DNA from: Isoptericola croceus | GTDB lineage: Bacteria; Actinomycetota; Actinomycetes; Actinomycetales; Cellulomonadaceae | DNA length: 64,000 nucleotides | Direction: 5' to 3' | Assembly: GCF_029382255.1 (NCBI RefSeq) | Contig: NZ_JARLLG010000004.1 | Span: 233,809-297,808 of the forward strand | The notes under the pieces: generated by a model | Seen by the model: the letters and a program-made list of their open reading frames with translations, nothing else | What the model was told of the DNA's origin: nothing | The model's database searches: none | Position numbers and translations under genes: made by a program | Part shown: positions 34,522 to 44,043 of the stretch, one piece after another | How the letters are laid out: each line of letters opens with the position of its first letter | How positions within the stretch are numbered: position 1 is the stretch's first letter

Positions 34522-35516
34522 CCCACCCCGCGGAACGTGAGACGTCGTCGCAGGCGGAGCCTGCCGGGCCTGCCGGGCCTGCCGGGCCTGCCGGGCCGGT
34601 CGTCGTCACGACACGGTCCGACCTGCGCGACGCGATGGCGATCTGGGCGATGACCGCGCCCGAGGCCACCGACCGCCGTGCCGTGGTCATGACCATGGGC
34701 GCGTTGCACGAGGGCCACCTCGACCTCGTGCGCCGTGCCCGCGCCGAGGCGGGACCGGGCGGCCAGGTGCTCGTGACGATCTTCGTCAACCCGCTGCAGT
34801 TCGGTGCCGGGGAGGACCTGGACAGCTACCCGCGTGACCTCGAGCGGGACGTCGCGCTGCTCGCCGGCGCGGGTGCCGACGTCGTCTTCGCACCGGCGCC
34901 CGACGTCGTCTACCCGGACGGTGACCCGGTCGTGCGTGTCAGCGCAGGTCGGATCGGGGAGGTGCTCGAGGGCGCGTTCCGGCCAGGACACCTCGACGGG
35001 GTTCTCACCGTGGTCCTCAAGCTCATGCACGCCACGCGCCCGGACGTCGCCCTCTTCGGCGAGAAGGACGCGCAGCAGCTCCTCGCCGTGCGTCGCATGG
35101 TGCGGGACCTCGACCTGGACGTCGAGATCGTCGGGGTCCCGACGCGGCGCGACGAGGACGGTCTCGCGCTGTCGTCGCGCAACGCCTACCTGTCCGACGA
35201 GGAGCGCCGGTCCGCGCTCGCCCTGTCGCGTGCGCTGCGCGCCGGGGCGCAGCAGGCGGCCGGCGGCGCAGGGGCCGCGGCCGTGCGGGCGACGGCCTCG
35301 GGAATCCTCAACGAGGCCACCGACGTTGTGGTGGACTACCTCGCGCTCGTCGACCCGGCTACCGTGGAGGAGGTGCCCGCCGAGCACACCGGACCCGCGC
35401 TCCTGCTCGTCGCGGCGCGCGTGGGCACCACCCGACTGATCGACAACCAGGCCGTGGACGTCGTCGCGCCTTCCGACGGCAGCGAAACCCCAGGCCAGGA
35501 GGCATCTCGTGACTGA
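34518..35516 (+). CDS. panC: Pantothenate synthetase (pantoate-beta-alanine ligase)
   Basis: 332 residues. It joins pantoate and beta-alanine with ATP. The [12 protein letters not shown] motif (from residue 60; H64, H67) is the nucleotide HIGH-like site; [31 protein letters not shown] and [12 protein letters not shown] are substrate and ATP blocks. The N-terminus carries a PAGPAGPAG stretch from a 9-bp DNA repeat. The ATG overlaps the stop of the DUF2520 gene, and its own stop overlaps panD by 8 bp: one tightly coupled operon. Confidence 0.95.
   Translation: MTHPAERETSSQAEPAGPAGPAGPAGPVVVTTRSDLRDAMAIWAMTAPEATDRRAVVMTMGALHEGHLDLVRRARAEAGPGGQVLVTIFVNPLQFGAGEDLDSYPRDLERDVALLAGAGADVVFAPAPDVVYPDGDPVVRVSAGRIGEVLEGAFRPGHLDGVLTVVLKLMHATRPDVALFGEKDAQQLLAVRRMVRDLDLDVEIVGVPTRRDEDGLALSSRNAYLSDEERRSALALSRALRAGAQQAAGGAGAAAVRATASGILNEATDVVVDYLALVDPATVEEVPAEHTGPALLLVAARVGTTRLIDNQAVDVVAPSDGSETPGQEASRD
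34560..34595 (+). repeat. Four tandem 9-bp repeats in the 5' end of panC
   Basis: CCTGCCGGG occurs four times in a row, encoding a Pro-Ala-Gly run before the catalytic domain; a slippage-prone site that keeps the frame. Confidence 0.9.
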
Positions 35517-36006
35517 CCAGACTGCTTCAGCCGCCAGCTCGCACGGCCCGGCCACGCCCGCGCCCGCGCGCCGTCCGGCCTCCCTGCAGCGCCCGATGAT
35601 GATCGGCAAGATCCACCGCGCCACCGTGACCCAGGCGGACCTGCACTATGTGGGATCGATCACGGTCGACACGGACCTGCTCGAGGCGGCGGACCTCATC
35701 CCCGGCCAGCAGGTCGACGTCGTCGACGTCGACAACGGAGCCCGGCTGACCACGTATGTCATCCCCGGCGAGGCCGGGTCCGGCCAGATCAGCATCAACG
35801 GCGCCGCCGCGCACCTCGTGCACCCGGGCGACACCGTGATCATCATCGCCTACGGGATGCTCGCCGACGCCGACGCCCGCAGCTTCCTGCCGCACGTCGT
35901 GTTCGTCGACGGCGAGAACCGGATCGTCGAGGTCCACGACGACCCGGGCCAGGTGCCGGACGGCTTCGGCCTGGTCAGCTCCGGCATCCCCGTCGCGGCC
36001 CGGTGA
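35509..36006 (+). CDS. panD: Aspartate 1-decarboxylase precursor
   Basis: 165 residues. It makes beta-alanine for PanC. It self-cleaves between Gly49 and Ser50 ([12 protein letters not shown]) to form the pyruvoyl group; [14 protein letters not shown] and [20 protein letters not shown] are the other family blocks. The cleavage site normally lies at residue 24/25, so there is a ~25-residue Ala/Pro-rich N-terminal extension; an internal ATG ([10 protein letters not shown]) could be the true start. GTG 35509 overlaps panC, and nadB's GTG overlaps this stop. Confidence 0.94.
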   Translation: MTDQTASAASSHGPATPAPARRPASLQRPMMIGKIHRATVTQADLHYVGSITVDTDLLEAADLIPGQQVDVVDVDNGARLTTYVIPGEAGSGQISINGAAAHLVHPGDTVIIIAYGMLADADARSFLPHVVFVDGENRIVEVHDDPGQVPDGFGLVSSGIPVAAR

Positions 36007-37679
36007 GCCCGGCCCGGTTCGCCCGCTCCCTCGCCGCCCCCGCGCCGGGCTGGACGACGCGCGCGGACGCCGTCGTGGTCGGGTCCGGGATCGCCGGGCT
36101 GACCGCTGCGCTCGAGCTCCGCACCCGCGTACCCCACGTGCTGCTCGTGACGAAGGCCGAGCTGCCCTCCGGCTCGACCGTCTGGGCGCAGGGCGGGATC
36201 GCCGCGGTGCTGCACCCCGACGACACCCCTGCGGCGCACCAGCACGACACCCTCGTGGCGGGCGGGGGCCTGAGCGACCCCGCCGCCGTGGAGGTGCTCG
36301 TCACGGAGGGGCCGGACCGCGTCGGTGAGCTCGTCGCCCGCGGTGCGACGTTCGACCGGGCGGCCGACGGCGGCATCGCCCTCACCCGCGAGGGCGGCCA
36401 CCGGGCCGACCGGATCGCGCACGCCGGCGGTGACGCCACCGGGGCCGAGATCTCGCGGGCGCTGGTCGCGCAGATCGAGGCGGTCCAGCACGACCCCGGC
36501 ATCGAGGTGATCGAGAACGCCCTGGTGCTGGACGTCCTGACGGGTGCGCCCGCGGCGGACGGTTCCCGGCCCGTGGCCGGCGTGACGCTGCACGTGCGCG
36601 GCGAGGGGTCGCGGGACGGCGTCGGCGCGGTGCTCGCGCCGGCCGTGGTGCTCGCGACCGGGGGAGTGGGGCAGGTGTTCCGGTCCTCGACCAACCCGCC
36701 GGGCGCGACGGCGGACGGCATCGCCGCGGCGTTGCGCGCCGGTGCCGTGCTCGGGGACCTGGAGTTCGTCCAGTTCCACCCCACCGTGCTGTGGCTCGGT
36801 GCGGGGGCGCGCGGCCAGCTGCCGCTCATCAGCGAGGCGGTCCGCGGGGAGGGGGCGCTGCTGCTCGACGTCACCGGTCAGCGGTTCATGCCCGAGGCGC
36901 ACCCGATGGCCGAGCTCGCGCCGCGTGACGTCGTCGCGCACGCCATCGTGCGGCAGATGGCCGCGACCTCCGCGGAGCACGTGCTGCTCGACGCCCGCGC
37001 GCTCGGCGCCGACTTCCTGCGCCGCCGGTTCCCCGGCATCACGGCGCGGCTGCTCGAGGCCGGCATCGACTGGACGGAGGAGCCGGTGCCCGTGGCGCCG
37101 GCGCAGCACTACCACTCCGGCGGGGTCGTGACCGACCTGCACGGGCGCAGCTCGGTGCCCGGCCTGTACGCCGTGGGCGAGGTGGCGTGCACCGGGGTGC
37201 ACGGCGCGAACCGGCTGGCCTCCAACTCGCTGCTCGAGGGGCTCGTGTTCGCCCAGCGGGCCGCGGCCGACGTCGTGCACCGGTACGAGGCGGGCGACCT
37301 GCGCGAGTGCCCGGAGGTCGTGGAGCGCCCCGGGGGCACGGGGCTCGTCGCCGCGGCGGCACGGTCGAGGGTGCAGCGGGCCGCGTCCGACGGCGCCGGG
37401 CCGGTGCGCTCGGCCGAGTCGCTGGAGCGCGCGGACGTCGCGCTGGCCGGGATCACGACGTCGGCCCACCGGGAGGCGGACGTGGTGGCGGCACCTCAGG
37501 CCGCGGAGTGGGAGACCACCAACGTCCACCAGGTCGCGCGGGCGCTGGTGCGCGCGGCGTGGTTGCGCACCGAGAGCCGCGGGGGGCACTTCCGCACGGA
37601 CTTCCCGGACCGCGACCCGGCGTGGGAGCGGCGGGTGACGGTGTCCCTCGACGAGGACGGCACCCTGCTCGCGAGGTAG
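36003..37679 (+). CDS. nadB: L-aspartate oxidase
   Basis: 558 residues, FAD enzyme oxidising aspartate to iminoaspartate for NAD synthesis. FAD loop [17 protein letters not shown] (~23-39), [42 protein letters not shown] and [22 protein letters not shown] are standard. GTG 36003 overlaps panD's stop (both enzymes use aspartate). The reading frame ends LLAR-stop within the first unit of the 20-bp TAG repeat. No nadA is nearby; nadC follows on the opposite strand. Confidence 0.94.
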   Translation: MSPARFARSLAAPAPGWTTRADAVVVGSGIAGLTAALELRTRVPHVLLVTKAELPSGSTVWAQGGIAAVLHPDDTPAAHQHDTLVAGGGLSDPAAVEVLVTEGPDRVGELVARGATFDRAADGGIALTREGGHRADRIAHAGGDATGAEISRALVAQIEAVQHDPGIEVIENALVLDVLTGAPAADGSRPVAGVTLHVRGEGSRDGVGAVLAPAVVLATGGVGQVFRSSTNPPGATADGIAAALRAGAVLGDLEFVQFHPTVLWLGAGARGQLPLISEAVRGEGALLLDVTGQRFMPEAHPMAELAPRDVVAHAIVRQMAATSAEHVLLDARALGADFLRRRFPGITARLLEAGIDWTEEPVPVAPAQHYHSGGVVTDLHGRSSVPGLYAVGEVACTGVHGANRLASNSLLEGLVFAQRAAADVVHRYEAGDLRECPEVVERPGGTGLVAAAARSRVQRAASDGAGPVRSAESLERADVALAGITTSAHREADVVAAPQAAEWETTNVHQVARALVRAAWLRTESRGGHFRTDFPDRDPAWERRVTVSLDEDGTLLAR

Positions 37680-37702
37680 CGCACCCCCTGCTGAGGTAGC
37701 GC
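37671..37702 (+). repeat. 20-bp TAG repeat, two units, at the nadB/nadC junction
   Basis: GAGGTAGCGC occurs at 37673 and 37693, exactly 20 bp apart, within GCGAGGTAGCGCACCCCC-like units. The first provides nadB's stop codon; the second ends at the stop codon of the convergent nadC. Same family as the arrays at 45336 and 62539. Confidence 0.8.
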
Positions 37703-38644
37703 TCAGTCCCGCAGGTCGAGCGCGAGGTCGAGGATCGGCGCGGAGTGCGTCAGCGCCCCGACCGACAGGTAGTCCACACCGGTGGACGCGACCTCCCGCG
37801 CCCGGTCGAGCGTGAGGTTGCCGGTGGCCTCCAGCTCGACGTGCGCCGGCACGCCGTCGCGGCCCTCGCGGTCCCGCACCGCCCGCACGGTGGCGGTGAG
37901 CACCGGCGTCGCCATGTTGTCCAGCAGGAGGAAGTCGGCGCCGGCGTCGAGGGCCTCCATGGCCTGGGCGGTCGTGTCGGCCTCGACCTGGACGAGCACG
38001 TCGGGGAACGTGGTCCGCACCGCACGGATCGCGGCCGCCACGCCGCCGGCCGCGACCACGTGGTTGTCCTTGACCATGGCGACGTCGTAGAGGCCCATGC
38101 GCTTGTTCGTCCCGCCGCCGGCGCGCACGGCGTACTTGTCCAGCGCCCGCAGGCCGGGTGTCGTCTTGCGGGTGTCGAGCACCTGGGCGCCGGTGCCCGC
38201 GAGCTCGCGGGTGAAGGCGGCGGCCGCGCTGGCCACCCCGGAGGCCCGCGAGGCCAGGTTGAGCAGCGTCCGTTCGGCCACCAGCAGCACCTGGGTGCGA
38301 CCCGTCAGCGTGGCCAGCACCTGTCCGGGCACGACGACGGCGCCGTCCTGGGCGTGGAAGGTCACCTCGGGGACGGGCAGGCCGAGCCGCTCGGCCGTCT
38401 GCCGGAGGGTCTCCGCGACCACCACGAGGCCCGCGACGACGCCGTCCTCGCGGGCGACCAGGTCGGCGGTGCCGGTGGCCGACGGCGGGACGGTGGCCTG
38501 GGTGGTCACGTCCCGGCCGGGCGCGGGGCCCAGGTCCTCCGCCAGGGCGGTCTCGACCGTGCGTGCGACCCAGCCGGCGTCGAGGCCGGGGTCGACGGCG
38601 GAGGGTGACGCGTGGACGGGCAGGTGGCTCTCGGGCGTGCTCAC
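37703..38644 (-). CDS. nadC: Nicotinate-nucleotide pyrophosphorylase (quinolinate phosphoribosyltransferase)
   Basis: 313 residues. It turns quinolinate and PRPP into nicotinate mononucleotide. ALAEDLGPAPGRDVTTQAT is the opening block; ERTLLNLASRASGVAS, LDTRKTTPGLRALDKYAVRAGGG, NKRMGLYDVAMVKDNHV and LLLDNM contain the conserved Lys/Arg residues binding the dicarboxylate. GTG 38644 is chosen by the position of homology; no good ribosome site is visible and an ATG 30 bp upstream is possible. It converges on nadB and is divergent from the YtrA-type regulator. Confidence 0.93.
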   Translation of the reverse strand: MSTPESHLPVHASPSAVDPGLDAGWVARTVETALAEDLGPAPGRDVTTQATVPPSATGTADLVAREDGVVAGLVVVAETLRQTAERLGLPVPEVTFHAQDGAVVVPGQVLATLTGRTQVLLVAERTLLNLASRASGVASAAAAFTRELAGTGAQVLDTRKTTPGLRALDKYAVRAGGGTNKRMGLYDVAMVKDNHVVAAGGVAAAIRAVRTTFPDVLVQVEADTTAQAMEALDAGADFLLLDNMATPVLTATVRAVRDREGRDGVPAHVELEATGNLTLDRAREVASTGVDYLSVGALTHSAPILDLALDLRD

Positions 38645-38700
38645 GGCGACACGGTACCGGCCGTCGCCGGGCAACGGCCCCCGGGCGAGACGGTCGTGTT

Positions 38701-38724
38701 ACTGTATTAAGGTCTTAGTACAGT
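38701..38724. promoter_or_regulatory. Candidate operator of the YtrA-type GntR regulator
   Basis: ACTGTA-N12-TACAGT, a perfect 6-bp inverted repeat in an AT-rich island 18 bp upstream of the regulator's GTG. GTA...TAC half-sites are typical for YtrA-subfamily GntR proteins, so autorepression of the operon is likely. GGAGG at 38731 is the ribosome site. Confidence 0.6.
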
Positions 38725-38741
38725 GATACAGGAGGTGTGGC

Positions 38742-39146
38742 GTGGAGTTCGACACCAGCTCGCCCATCTGGGACCAGCTGGTCACGGAGTTCTCCCGGCG
38801 CATCGTCACCGGGCAGTGGCAGGCAGGCAGCAGGATCTCCGGCGTCCGCGAGCTGGCCTCCGAGCTCGGGGTCAACCCGAACACCGTCCAACGGGCGCTG
38901 GCTGAGCTGGATCGCCGGGAGCTGTGCCGCTCCGAGCGCACCGCCGGCAGGTTCGTCACCTCCGACGTGCCCCGGATCGACACCCTCCGCGCCGAGCTCG
39001 CACGCCGGATCGCCGACGACTACGTCCGTCGAGCGCGAGGACTCGGCATGCCCCAGGCCCAGGCGCGGCAACTCATCGAGGAGAGATGGACCCATGACGA
39101 CCACACCCACGGCCCGGTCGCACCAGGAGAGCGCGATGACGCCTGA
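38742..39146 (+). CDS. GntR-family transcriptional regulator, YtrA subfamily
   Basis: 134 residues. A winged helix (PIWDQLVTEFSRRIVTGQW, ISGVRELASELGVNPNTVQR) with only a short C-terminal helical tail, the YtrA-type architecture with no ligand domain of its own. These repress an adjacent ABC exporter operon and are released by cell-envelope antibiotics. GTG 38742 follows GGAGG. The 3' end overlaps the ATPase gene by 11 bp. Confidence 0.9.
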   Translation: MEFDTSSPIWDQLVTEFSRRIVTGQWQAGSRISGVRELASELGVNPNTVQRALAELDRRELCRSERTAGRFVTSDVPRIDTLRAELARRIADDYVRRARGLGMPQAQARQLIEERWTHDDHTHGPVAPGERDDA

Positions 39147-39843
39147 GCACGCACTGGTCAGCGTCCGTGGCCTGACCGTCCGGTACGGCCCCCGCACCGC
39201 GCTGGACGGCCTCGACCTGGACCTGCCCGCCGGCCGGATCATCGGCCTCCTGGGGGAGAACGGCTGTGGCAAGTCGACTCTCCTGAAGACCCTTGCCGGG
39301 GTGTACGCGGACTACAGAGGTGAGGTGCGGGTGGGCGGGCATCCCCCCGGCCCCGAGTCGAAGGCGATCGTCTCCTACCTGCCGGACCGCAGCGGGCTGC
39401 CGGACCAGGTCCGGGTGCGCTACTGCCTCGACCTGTTCGCCGACTTCTTCGCCGACTTCGACGTGGACAAGGCGCGCGACATGATCGCCTCCTTCGGGCT
39501 GGACGAGTCGATGCGGCTCAAGGAGATGTCCAAGGGCATGCGCGAGAAGGTGCAGGTGTCTCTCACCATGGCGCGCAGGGCGCAGGTCTTCCTGCTCGAC
39601 GAGCCGATCTCGGGCGTCGACCCGGCCGCTCGCGAGGGGATCCTCGACGGCATCCTCGGCAACCTCGAACCCGGCTCGCTGCTGCTCGTCGCCACCCACC
39701 TGGTGCACGACCTCGAGACCACGCTCGACTCGGTCGTGATGATGCGCCACGGCCGGGTGGTGCTCACCGGTGAGGTCGACGACCTGCGCGCCGAGCACGG
39801 AGCCAGCCTCGACCAGATCTTCCGGAAGGTGTACAGCTCATGA
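39136..39843 (+). CDS. ABC transporter ATP-binding protein of the YtrA-type operon
   Basis: 235 residues. Walker A GENGCGKSTLLKTL, signature region MSKGMREKVQVSLTMA (replacing the common LSGGQ, as in YtrB-like ATPases), Walker B VFLLDEPISGVDP and H-loop LLVATHLVHDLE. ATG 39136 has AGGAGA ahead of it; an in-frame ATG at 39094, also with a ribosome site, would add 14 residues. It acts with the membrane protein encoded next. Function probably envelope-stress export or sensing. Confidence 0.9.
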   Translation: MTPEHALVSVRGLTVRYGPRTALDGLDLDLPAGRIIGLLGENGCGKSTLLKTLAGVYADYRGEVRVGGHPPGPESKAIVSYLPDRSGLPDQVRVRYCLDLFADFFADFDVDKARDMIASFGLDESMRLKEMSKGMREKVQVSLTMARRAQVFLLDEPISGVDPAAREGILDGILGNLEPGSLLLVATHLVHDLETTLDSVVMMRHGRVVLTGEVDDLRAEHGASLDQIFRKVYSS

Positions 39844-40658
39844 TCACTCTCCTCAAGCACGAGCTCCTGCGGACCCGCGCGATGCTCGCGCTCGTAGGCG
39901 GGGTCGCCGTTCTCGTGGCCGTCGTCGGCGCACTGTTCGCCGCGACCGGTTGGCCGGCGCTCGCCCCCTTCGGGCTGGTGCTCGCGATGGGTGCGATCTT
40001 CGCGGTGGTCCCGGCGGCACAGATCCTGCTGGCCGTCGTCTACTGGCAGTCCAGCTACGGCCGGATGGGCTACCTGACCCAGACGTTGCCGGTCAGAGGG
40101 TCCTCCATCTACTGGGCCAAGATCGTCTGGGCCTGGCTCGTCTCGCTCGCCGGGGCCGCCCTGAGCGTGGGCCTCGTCCTCGCGGTGTCGCCGCTCCTGG
40201 CCCGCGGCGTCGCTGTCGAGCGGGGTGACCTGTTCAGGCCGTTGCGCGAGGGCTGGGCGCTGCTGACCGAGATGGCGCCCGCCTGGGCCGTCGTCGCCAT
40301 GGTGGTCCTGCTGGTCGCCCTCGTCCTGATCTGGCCGGCCCAGTACTTCTTCGCCGCCTCGATCGGCAGCGAGGCACCGCTGAACCGGCTGGGGGTCGGT
40401 GGCCCGATCCTGGTCTGGCTGGGTGTGTACTTCGTCACCCAGGTCCTCACCTTCGTCTCGTTCGCCGCCGTGCCGCTGGCGGTCGGTGTCGAGGGTGACC
40501 AGCTCGGGATCGTCCGGTTCGACCTCTTCGCGGAGATGGTCGCCGGCAGCTCGGCCGACGTCATGCCGATCGGCTTCCTGCCGGCGCTGCTGCTCAGCAC
40601 GCTGGTGTGCCTCGGGTGGACCGCGCGCTCCTGGAACCGCCGGGTCTCGTTGGTCTGA
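39840..40658 (+). CDS. Membrane subunit of the YtrA-type ABC transporter
   Basis: 272 residues with six hydrophobic helices (MLALVGGVAVLVAVVGALFA; LVLAMGAIFAVVPAAQILLA; AWLVSLAGAALSVGLVLAV; AWAVVAMVVLLVALVLIW; ILVWLGVYFVTQVLTFVSF; LPALLLSTLVCLGWTA). The GYLTQTLPVRGSSIYWAKI loop between helices 2 and 3 is characteristic of ABC-2-like subunits. Its ATG overlaps the ATPase stop (ATGA). It ends 64 bp before lysS, which has its own promoter. Confidence 0.88.
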   Translation: MITLLKHELLRTRAMLALVGGVAVLVAVVGALFAATGWPALAPFGLVLAMGAIFAVVPAAQILLAVVYWQSSYGRMGYLTQTLPVRGSSIYWAKIVWAWLVSLAGAALSVGLVLAVSPLLARGVAVERGDLFRPLREGWALLTEMAPAWAVVAMVVLLVALVLIWPAQYFFAASIGSEAPLNRLGVGGPILVWLGVYFVTQVLTFVSFAAVPLAVGVEGDQLGIVRFDLFAEMVAGSSADVMPIGFLPALLLSTLVCLGWTARSWNRRVSLV

Positions 40659-40709
40659 CGCGCGGTACGGGCGGGCGGCAGGGGCGGCGGGTTGGTGCGG
40701 CGACGCCCG

Positions 40710-40715
40710 TAGAAT
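40710..40715 (+). promoter_or_regulatory. -10 element of the leaderless lysS promoter
   Basis: TAGAAT, 6 nt, then GTG 40722. The closest match to consensus among the leaderless promoters in this window. Confidence 0.55.
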
Positions 40716-40721
40716 CGAACG

Positions 40722-42248
40722 GTGACAACCCCCGAGAACTCCGCCTCACCTGTGTCCGACGACGTGCCCGACGACCTGCCCGAGCAGCTGCGCGTCCGCC
40801 GTGAGAAGCGTGACCGCATCCTCGCCGAAGGTGGGGAGGCGTACCCGGTCAACCTGCCGATCACCAGCACCGTCGCCGCCGTCCGCGACGGGTACGGGCA
40901 CCTCGAGGCCGGGGTCGAGACGGACGATCTCGTCGGCGTCGCGGGGCGCGTGGTCTTCCTGCGCAACACGGGCAAGCTGTGCTTCGTGTCGCTGCAGGAC
41001 GGCGAGGGCAACCGGCTGCAGGCGATGCTCAGCCAGAAGGTCGTCGGCGAGGAGTCGTTGGCCGCTTTCAAGTCGGACGTCGATCTCGGTGACCACCTGT
41101 TCGTCCACGGCCGCGTCGGGGCCTCCCGCCGTGGCGAGCTGAGCATCTTCGCCGACGCGTGGCAGATGGCGGCCAAGGCGCTCCGCCCGCTGCCGGTGCT
41201 GCACAAGGAGCTGTCGGAGGAGGCGCGCGTCCGCCAGCGGTACGTGGACCTCATCGCCCGCCCCGCGGCCCGCGACATGGTGCGGGTGCGTGCCGGCGTC
41301 GTGCGCTCGTTGCGGGAGAACTTCCACCGCCGCGACTTCCTCGAGGTCGAGACGCCGATGCTGCAGTCGGTCGCCTCGGGCGCGACCGCGCGGCCCTTCG
41401 AGACGCACATGAACGCCTACGATATGGACCTTTTCCTCCGGATTGCTCCCGAGCTCTTCCTGAAGAAGGCGGTCGTCGGAGGCGTCGAGCGGGTCTTCGA
41501 GATCAATCGCAACTTCCGCAACGAGGGTGCCGACTCCTCCCACTCGCCCGAGTTCGCGATGGTCGAGGCGTACGAGTCCTACGGCGACTACGACACGATG
41601 GCCGAGCTCACGAAGAACCTCGTGCAGCAAGCCGCCGAGGACGTCCTCGGTACCACGCTGGTCACCTTGGCCGACGGCACCGAGTACGATCTCGGCGGCG
41701 AGTGGGACGACATCAAGATGTACGACTCCCTCTCGGCGGCACTGGGCGAGGAGATCACGCCCGCGACGCCGGTGGAGCACCTGACGGTGCTGGCCGAGAA
41801 GGCGGAGATCTCGGTCGACCCGAAGAAGGTCAACCACGGAAAGCTCGTCGAAGAGCTGTGGGAGCACCACGTGGGCGATCAGCTGCACGCGCCGACCTTC
41901 GTCCGAGACTTTCCCGTCGAGACCTCTCCGCTGACGCGTGACCACCGCAGCGTGCCCGGCCAGGTCGAGAAGTGGGATCTCTACGTGCGGGGCTTCGAGC
42001 TCGCCACGGCGTACTCCGAGCTGGTGGACCCGGTGATCCAGCGCCAGCGGTTCGAGGCCCAGGCGCGGCTCGCGGCCGCCGGCGACGACGAAGCCATGCG
42101 GCTCGACGACGACTTCTTGACGGCGATGGAGTTCGCGATGCCACCGGCAGGTGGAATGGGGATGGGCATCGACCGGTTGCTCATGGCACTCACGGGTGCC
42201 GGTATCCGCGAGACCATTCTGTTCCCGCTCGTCAAGCCGACCCACTGA
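40722..42248 (+). CDS. lysS: Lysyl-tRNA synthetase (class II)
   Basis: 508 residues. N-terminal OB-fold anticodon domain ([20 protein letters not shown]), then the class II core: motif 1 [21 protein letters not shown], motif 2 [20 protein letters not shown], motif 3 [16 protein letters not shown]. The end ([11 protein letters not shown]) is standard. The short N-terminus (no extra membrane domain) marks the housekeeping LysS and not the LysX fusion. Base composition dips slightly in motif 2 (AGATCAATCGCAACTTCCG), probably constraint. Located next to lsr2 as in mycobacteria. Confidence 0.95.
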   Translation: MTTPENSASPVSDDVPDDLPEQLRVRREKRDRILAEGGEAYPVNLPITSTVAAVRDGYGHLEAGVETDDLVGVAGRVVFLRNTGKLCFVSLQDGEGNRLQAMLSQKVVGEESLAAFKSDVDLGDHLFVHGRVGASRRGELSIFADAWQMAAKALRPLPVLHKELSEEARVRQRYVDLIARPAARDMVRVRAGVVRSLRENFHRRDFLEVETPMLQSVASGATARPFETHMNAYDMDLFLRIAPELFLKKAVVGGVERVFEINRNFRNEGADSSHSPEFAMVEAYESYGDYDTMAELTKNLVQQAAEDVLGTTLVTLADGTEYDLGGEWDDIKMYDSLSAALGEEITPATPVEHLTVLAEKAEISVDPKKVNHGKLVEELWEHHVGDQLHAPTFVRDFPVETSPLTRDHRSVPGQVEKWDLYVRGFELATAYSELVDPVIQRQRFEAQARLAAAGDDEAMRLDDDFLTAMEFAMPPAGGMGMGIDRLLMALTGAGIRETILFPLVKPTH

Positions 42249-42259
42249 GAGGACCGCTC

Positions 42260-42430
42260 ATGAGTACGCTCTGGGCTGTGATCGCCGGGCTGATCCCCTC
42301 CATCGGAGTCGGTCTCCTCTTCTGGTTGGTCATGCGAAAGATCATCCGGGCCGACCGGAACGAGCGGGCTGCTCTCGAGCGCCATGACGCCGAGGCGAGG
42401 GCCGCGGCGGAAAATACGCCCGCTGAATGA
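42260..42430 (+). CDS. Small single-pass membrane protein
   Basis: 56 residues: one N-terminal membrane helix (LWAVIAGLIPSIGVGLLFWL) followed by a positively charged hinge (MRKIIRADRNERAALERH) and an acidic, Ala-rich tail ending AAENTPAE. ATG 42260 follows GAGAGGACCGCTC, 11 bp after lysS, so it is probably co-transcribed. Similar small ORFs sit between lysS and lsr2 in other Micrococcales (recalled context). Function unknown. Confidence 0.7.
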   Translation: MSTLWAVIAGLIPSIGVGLLFWLVMRKIIRADRNERAALERHDAEARAAAENTPAE

Positions 42431-42464
42431 TCGGTCACGAAATGCAAACACTCTGCGCGACGAG

Positions 42465-42494
42465 TTGACTTTTCATTCTCCGTTCGTGCATGCT
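42465..42494 (+). promoter_or_regulatory. Promoter of lsr2
   Basis: TTGACT (42465-42470), 18 bp, CATGCT (42489-42494), in a distinctly AT-rich island. It is the best -35/-10 pair seen in the window, about 40 bp ahead of the lsr2 GTG, whose ribosome site is GGAGGG. Confidence 0.55.
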
Positions 42495-42534
42495 CGAATC
42501 GTTCAGACAATTCGAGGCACCGGAGGGTGACAGC

Positions 42535-42870
42535 GTGGTTCAGAAGACACAGGTCGTGCTGATCGACGACATCGACGGCAGCGACGGTGACGAGACCGTC
42601 ACTTTTGCGCTGGACGGCGTGTCGTATGAGATCGACCTCTCTACGGCGCACGCCGCGGAGCTGCGTGCGGCCCTGGCCCAGTGGATCGGGCACGGCCGCA
42701 AGACGGCGGCGAAGTCCGCACCGCGGTCCTCCGGAGCATCGCGCCGGGGCCGCACCGACCGCGAGCAGCTCCAGAAGATCCGCGAGTGGGCTCGTGCCAA
42801 CGGCCACAAGGTCAACGACCGTGGCCGCATCCCGGGTCGCATCCTGGAGGCCTTCGAGGCCGCGCACTGA
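42535..42870 (+). CDS. lsr2: Lsr2 nucleoid-associated protein (xenogeneic silencer)
   Basis: 111 residues. The N-terminal dimerisation domain ([40 protein letters not shown]) and C-terminal DNA-binding domain ([20 protein letters not shown]) are joined by a basic linker. The minor-groove RGR clamp is at residues 96-98. It silences AT-rich, often acquired DNA. GTG 42535 with GGAGGG is favoured over an upstream ATG (42490). AT-rich DNA at its own promoter suggests autoregulation, as known for other Lsr2 proteins. Confidence 0.95.
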   Translation: MVQKTQVVLIDDIDGSDGDETVTFALDGVSYEIDLSTAHAAELRAALAQWIGHGRKTAAKSAPRSSGASRRGRTDREQLQKIREWARANGHKVNDRGRIPGRILEAFEAAH

Positions 42871-42888
42871 CCCGTACGAAACCAGCCT

Positions 42889-42921
42889 GCGCCCCGGTCG
42901 GATCAGCCCCGGCCGGGGCGC
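42889..42921 (+). terminator. Hairpin downstream of lsr2
   Basis: GCGCCCCGG (42889-42897) and CCGGGGCGC (42913-42921) with a 15-nt loop, 19 bp after the lsr2 stop; no T-run. Confidence 0.5.
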
Positions 42922-42969
42922 GGTGCTGTCCGCGGCCACGCCGAGCGGCGCTGGTGCGCGAGCGGAACC

Positions 42970-42975
42970 TAGGCT
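42970..42975 (+). promoter_or_regulatory. -10 element of a leaderless promoter (lactonase-mshA)
   Basis: TAGGCT, 6 nt, then ATG 42982. It probably drives the lactonase gene and the coupled mshA. Confidence 0.5.
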
Positions 42976-42981
42976 GGACCC

Positions 42982-44043
42982 ATGAACTCCACGCGCAGCC
43001 GGACCCTCTGGGTCGGCACCTACCCGGCGAGCAGCACCCCGGGCACCGGGGAGGGCGTCTGGCGGATCGAGGTCGACCCGGCGACGGGCAGCCTCGGTAC
43101 GGCAGAGCTCGTGGCCGAGGCCGCCGCGCCGTCCTTCCTCGCGCGGCACCCGCACACCGCGGTGCTCTATGCGGTGTCGGAGACGGCGCCAGGGCGTCTC
43201 GCGGCATGGCGCGTCTCCGACGACGCGACGCTCGCCCCGCTCGACGGGCTGACCACGGGAGGAGACGACCCGTGCTATGTCGCCGCGACATCGGGGGCCG
43301 TCTGGGTCGCCAACTACGGTGACGGCATCGCGACGGTGGTCGGGGTGACCGACGACGGTACGCCCGTGCCGGACCGCCGTGCACTGCACGCAGGGTCGGG
43401 CTCCGGTCCCGTCGCCGACCGGCAGGAGGGCCCGCACGCCCACCAGGTCACGGTCCTCGGCGACGAGGTGCTCGTCACCGACCTCGGGGCAGACCTGATC
43501 CGGCGGTACCCGGTCGACGCCGGCCCGGGCCGGGCGGCCGGGGACGACGTCGCGGCACGGCTCCCTGCCGGGACCGGTCCGCGGCACCTGGTCGTGCTAC
43601 CGAGCGGCGCGCTGGTCGTGGTCGGCGAGCTCGACGCGCACCTCCACGTCCTCGTCCCGTCGGACGGCGGTTGGGAGCCCTCCGGCAGGGTCCCGCTCGC
43701 ACCGGGCGCCGCGGCCGGCGAGGACCTCGGCGGCCACATCACGCTCAGCGGCGACGGCACGCGGCTGCACGTGGGGATCCGTGGCGCGGACGTCCTGGCG
43801 GTCCATGCCGTGACCGACGGCGCGAGCCCGGAGATCTCGTACCTCGCCGACGTCGCGCTCGGCGACGGAGGCTGGCCACGGCACCACGAGGTCGTCGACG
43901 GTCCCGGGGGCGAGGTCGTGGTCGTCGCGCTGCAGGGGACGAGCGAGCTCGTCGCGGTGCGCCTCGGCGCCTCCGGCAGCGGGGAGATCGTCGCACGCGT
44001 CCCGTGGGCGACCCCGCCGGCGTGCGTCCTGGTCGAGCGGTGA
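42982..44043 (+). CDS. Lactonase family (YbhE-type 6-phosphogluconolactonase-like) protein
   Basis: 353 residues of repeated beta-blade pattern: [68 protein letters not shown] and [20 protein letters not shown]. This is a seven-bladed propeller like E. coli Pgl/YbhE; the HAHQV segment holds the usual conserved His. It could hydrolyse 6-phosphogluconolactone, but the family also has other lactones as substrates. It is translationally coupled to mshA (GTGA overlap). Confidence 0.84.
   Translation: MNSTRSRTLWVGTYPASSTPGTGEGVWRIEVDPATGSLGTAELVAEAAAPSFLARHPHTAVLYAVSETAPGRLAAWRVSDDATLAPLDGLTTGGDDPCYVAATSGAVWVANYGDGIATVVGVTDDGTPVPDRRALHAGSGSGPVADRQEGPHAHQVTVLGDEVLVTDLGADLIRRYPVDAGPGRAAGDDVAARLPAGTGPRHLVVLPSGALVVVGELDAHLHVLVPSDGGWEPSGRVPLAPGAAAGEDLGGHITLSGDGTRLHVGIRGADVLAVHAVTDGASPEISYLADVALGDGGWPRHHEVVDGPGGEVVVVALQGTSELVAVRLGASGSGEIVARVPWATPPACVLVER

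Noticed and set aside
40109-41410. A 433-residue antisense frame over the ABC permease and lysS
   Set aside because: Opposite two confidently assigned genes and Thr/Arg/Ser-rich with no domain features.
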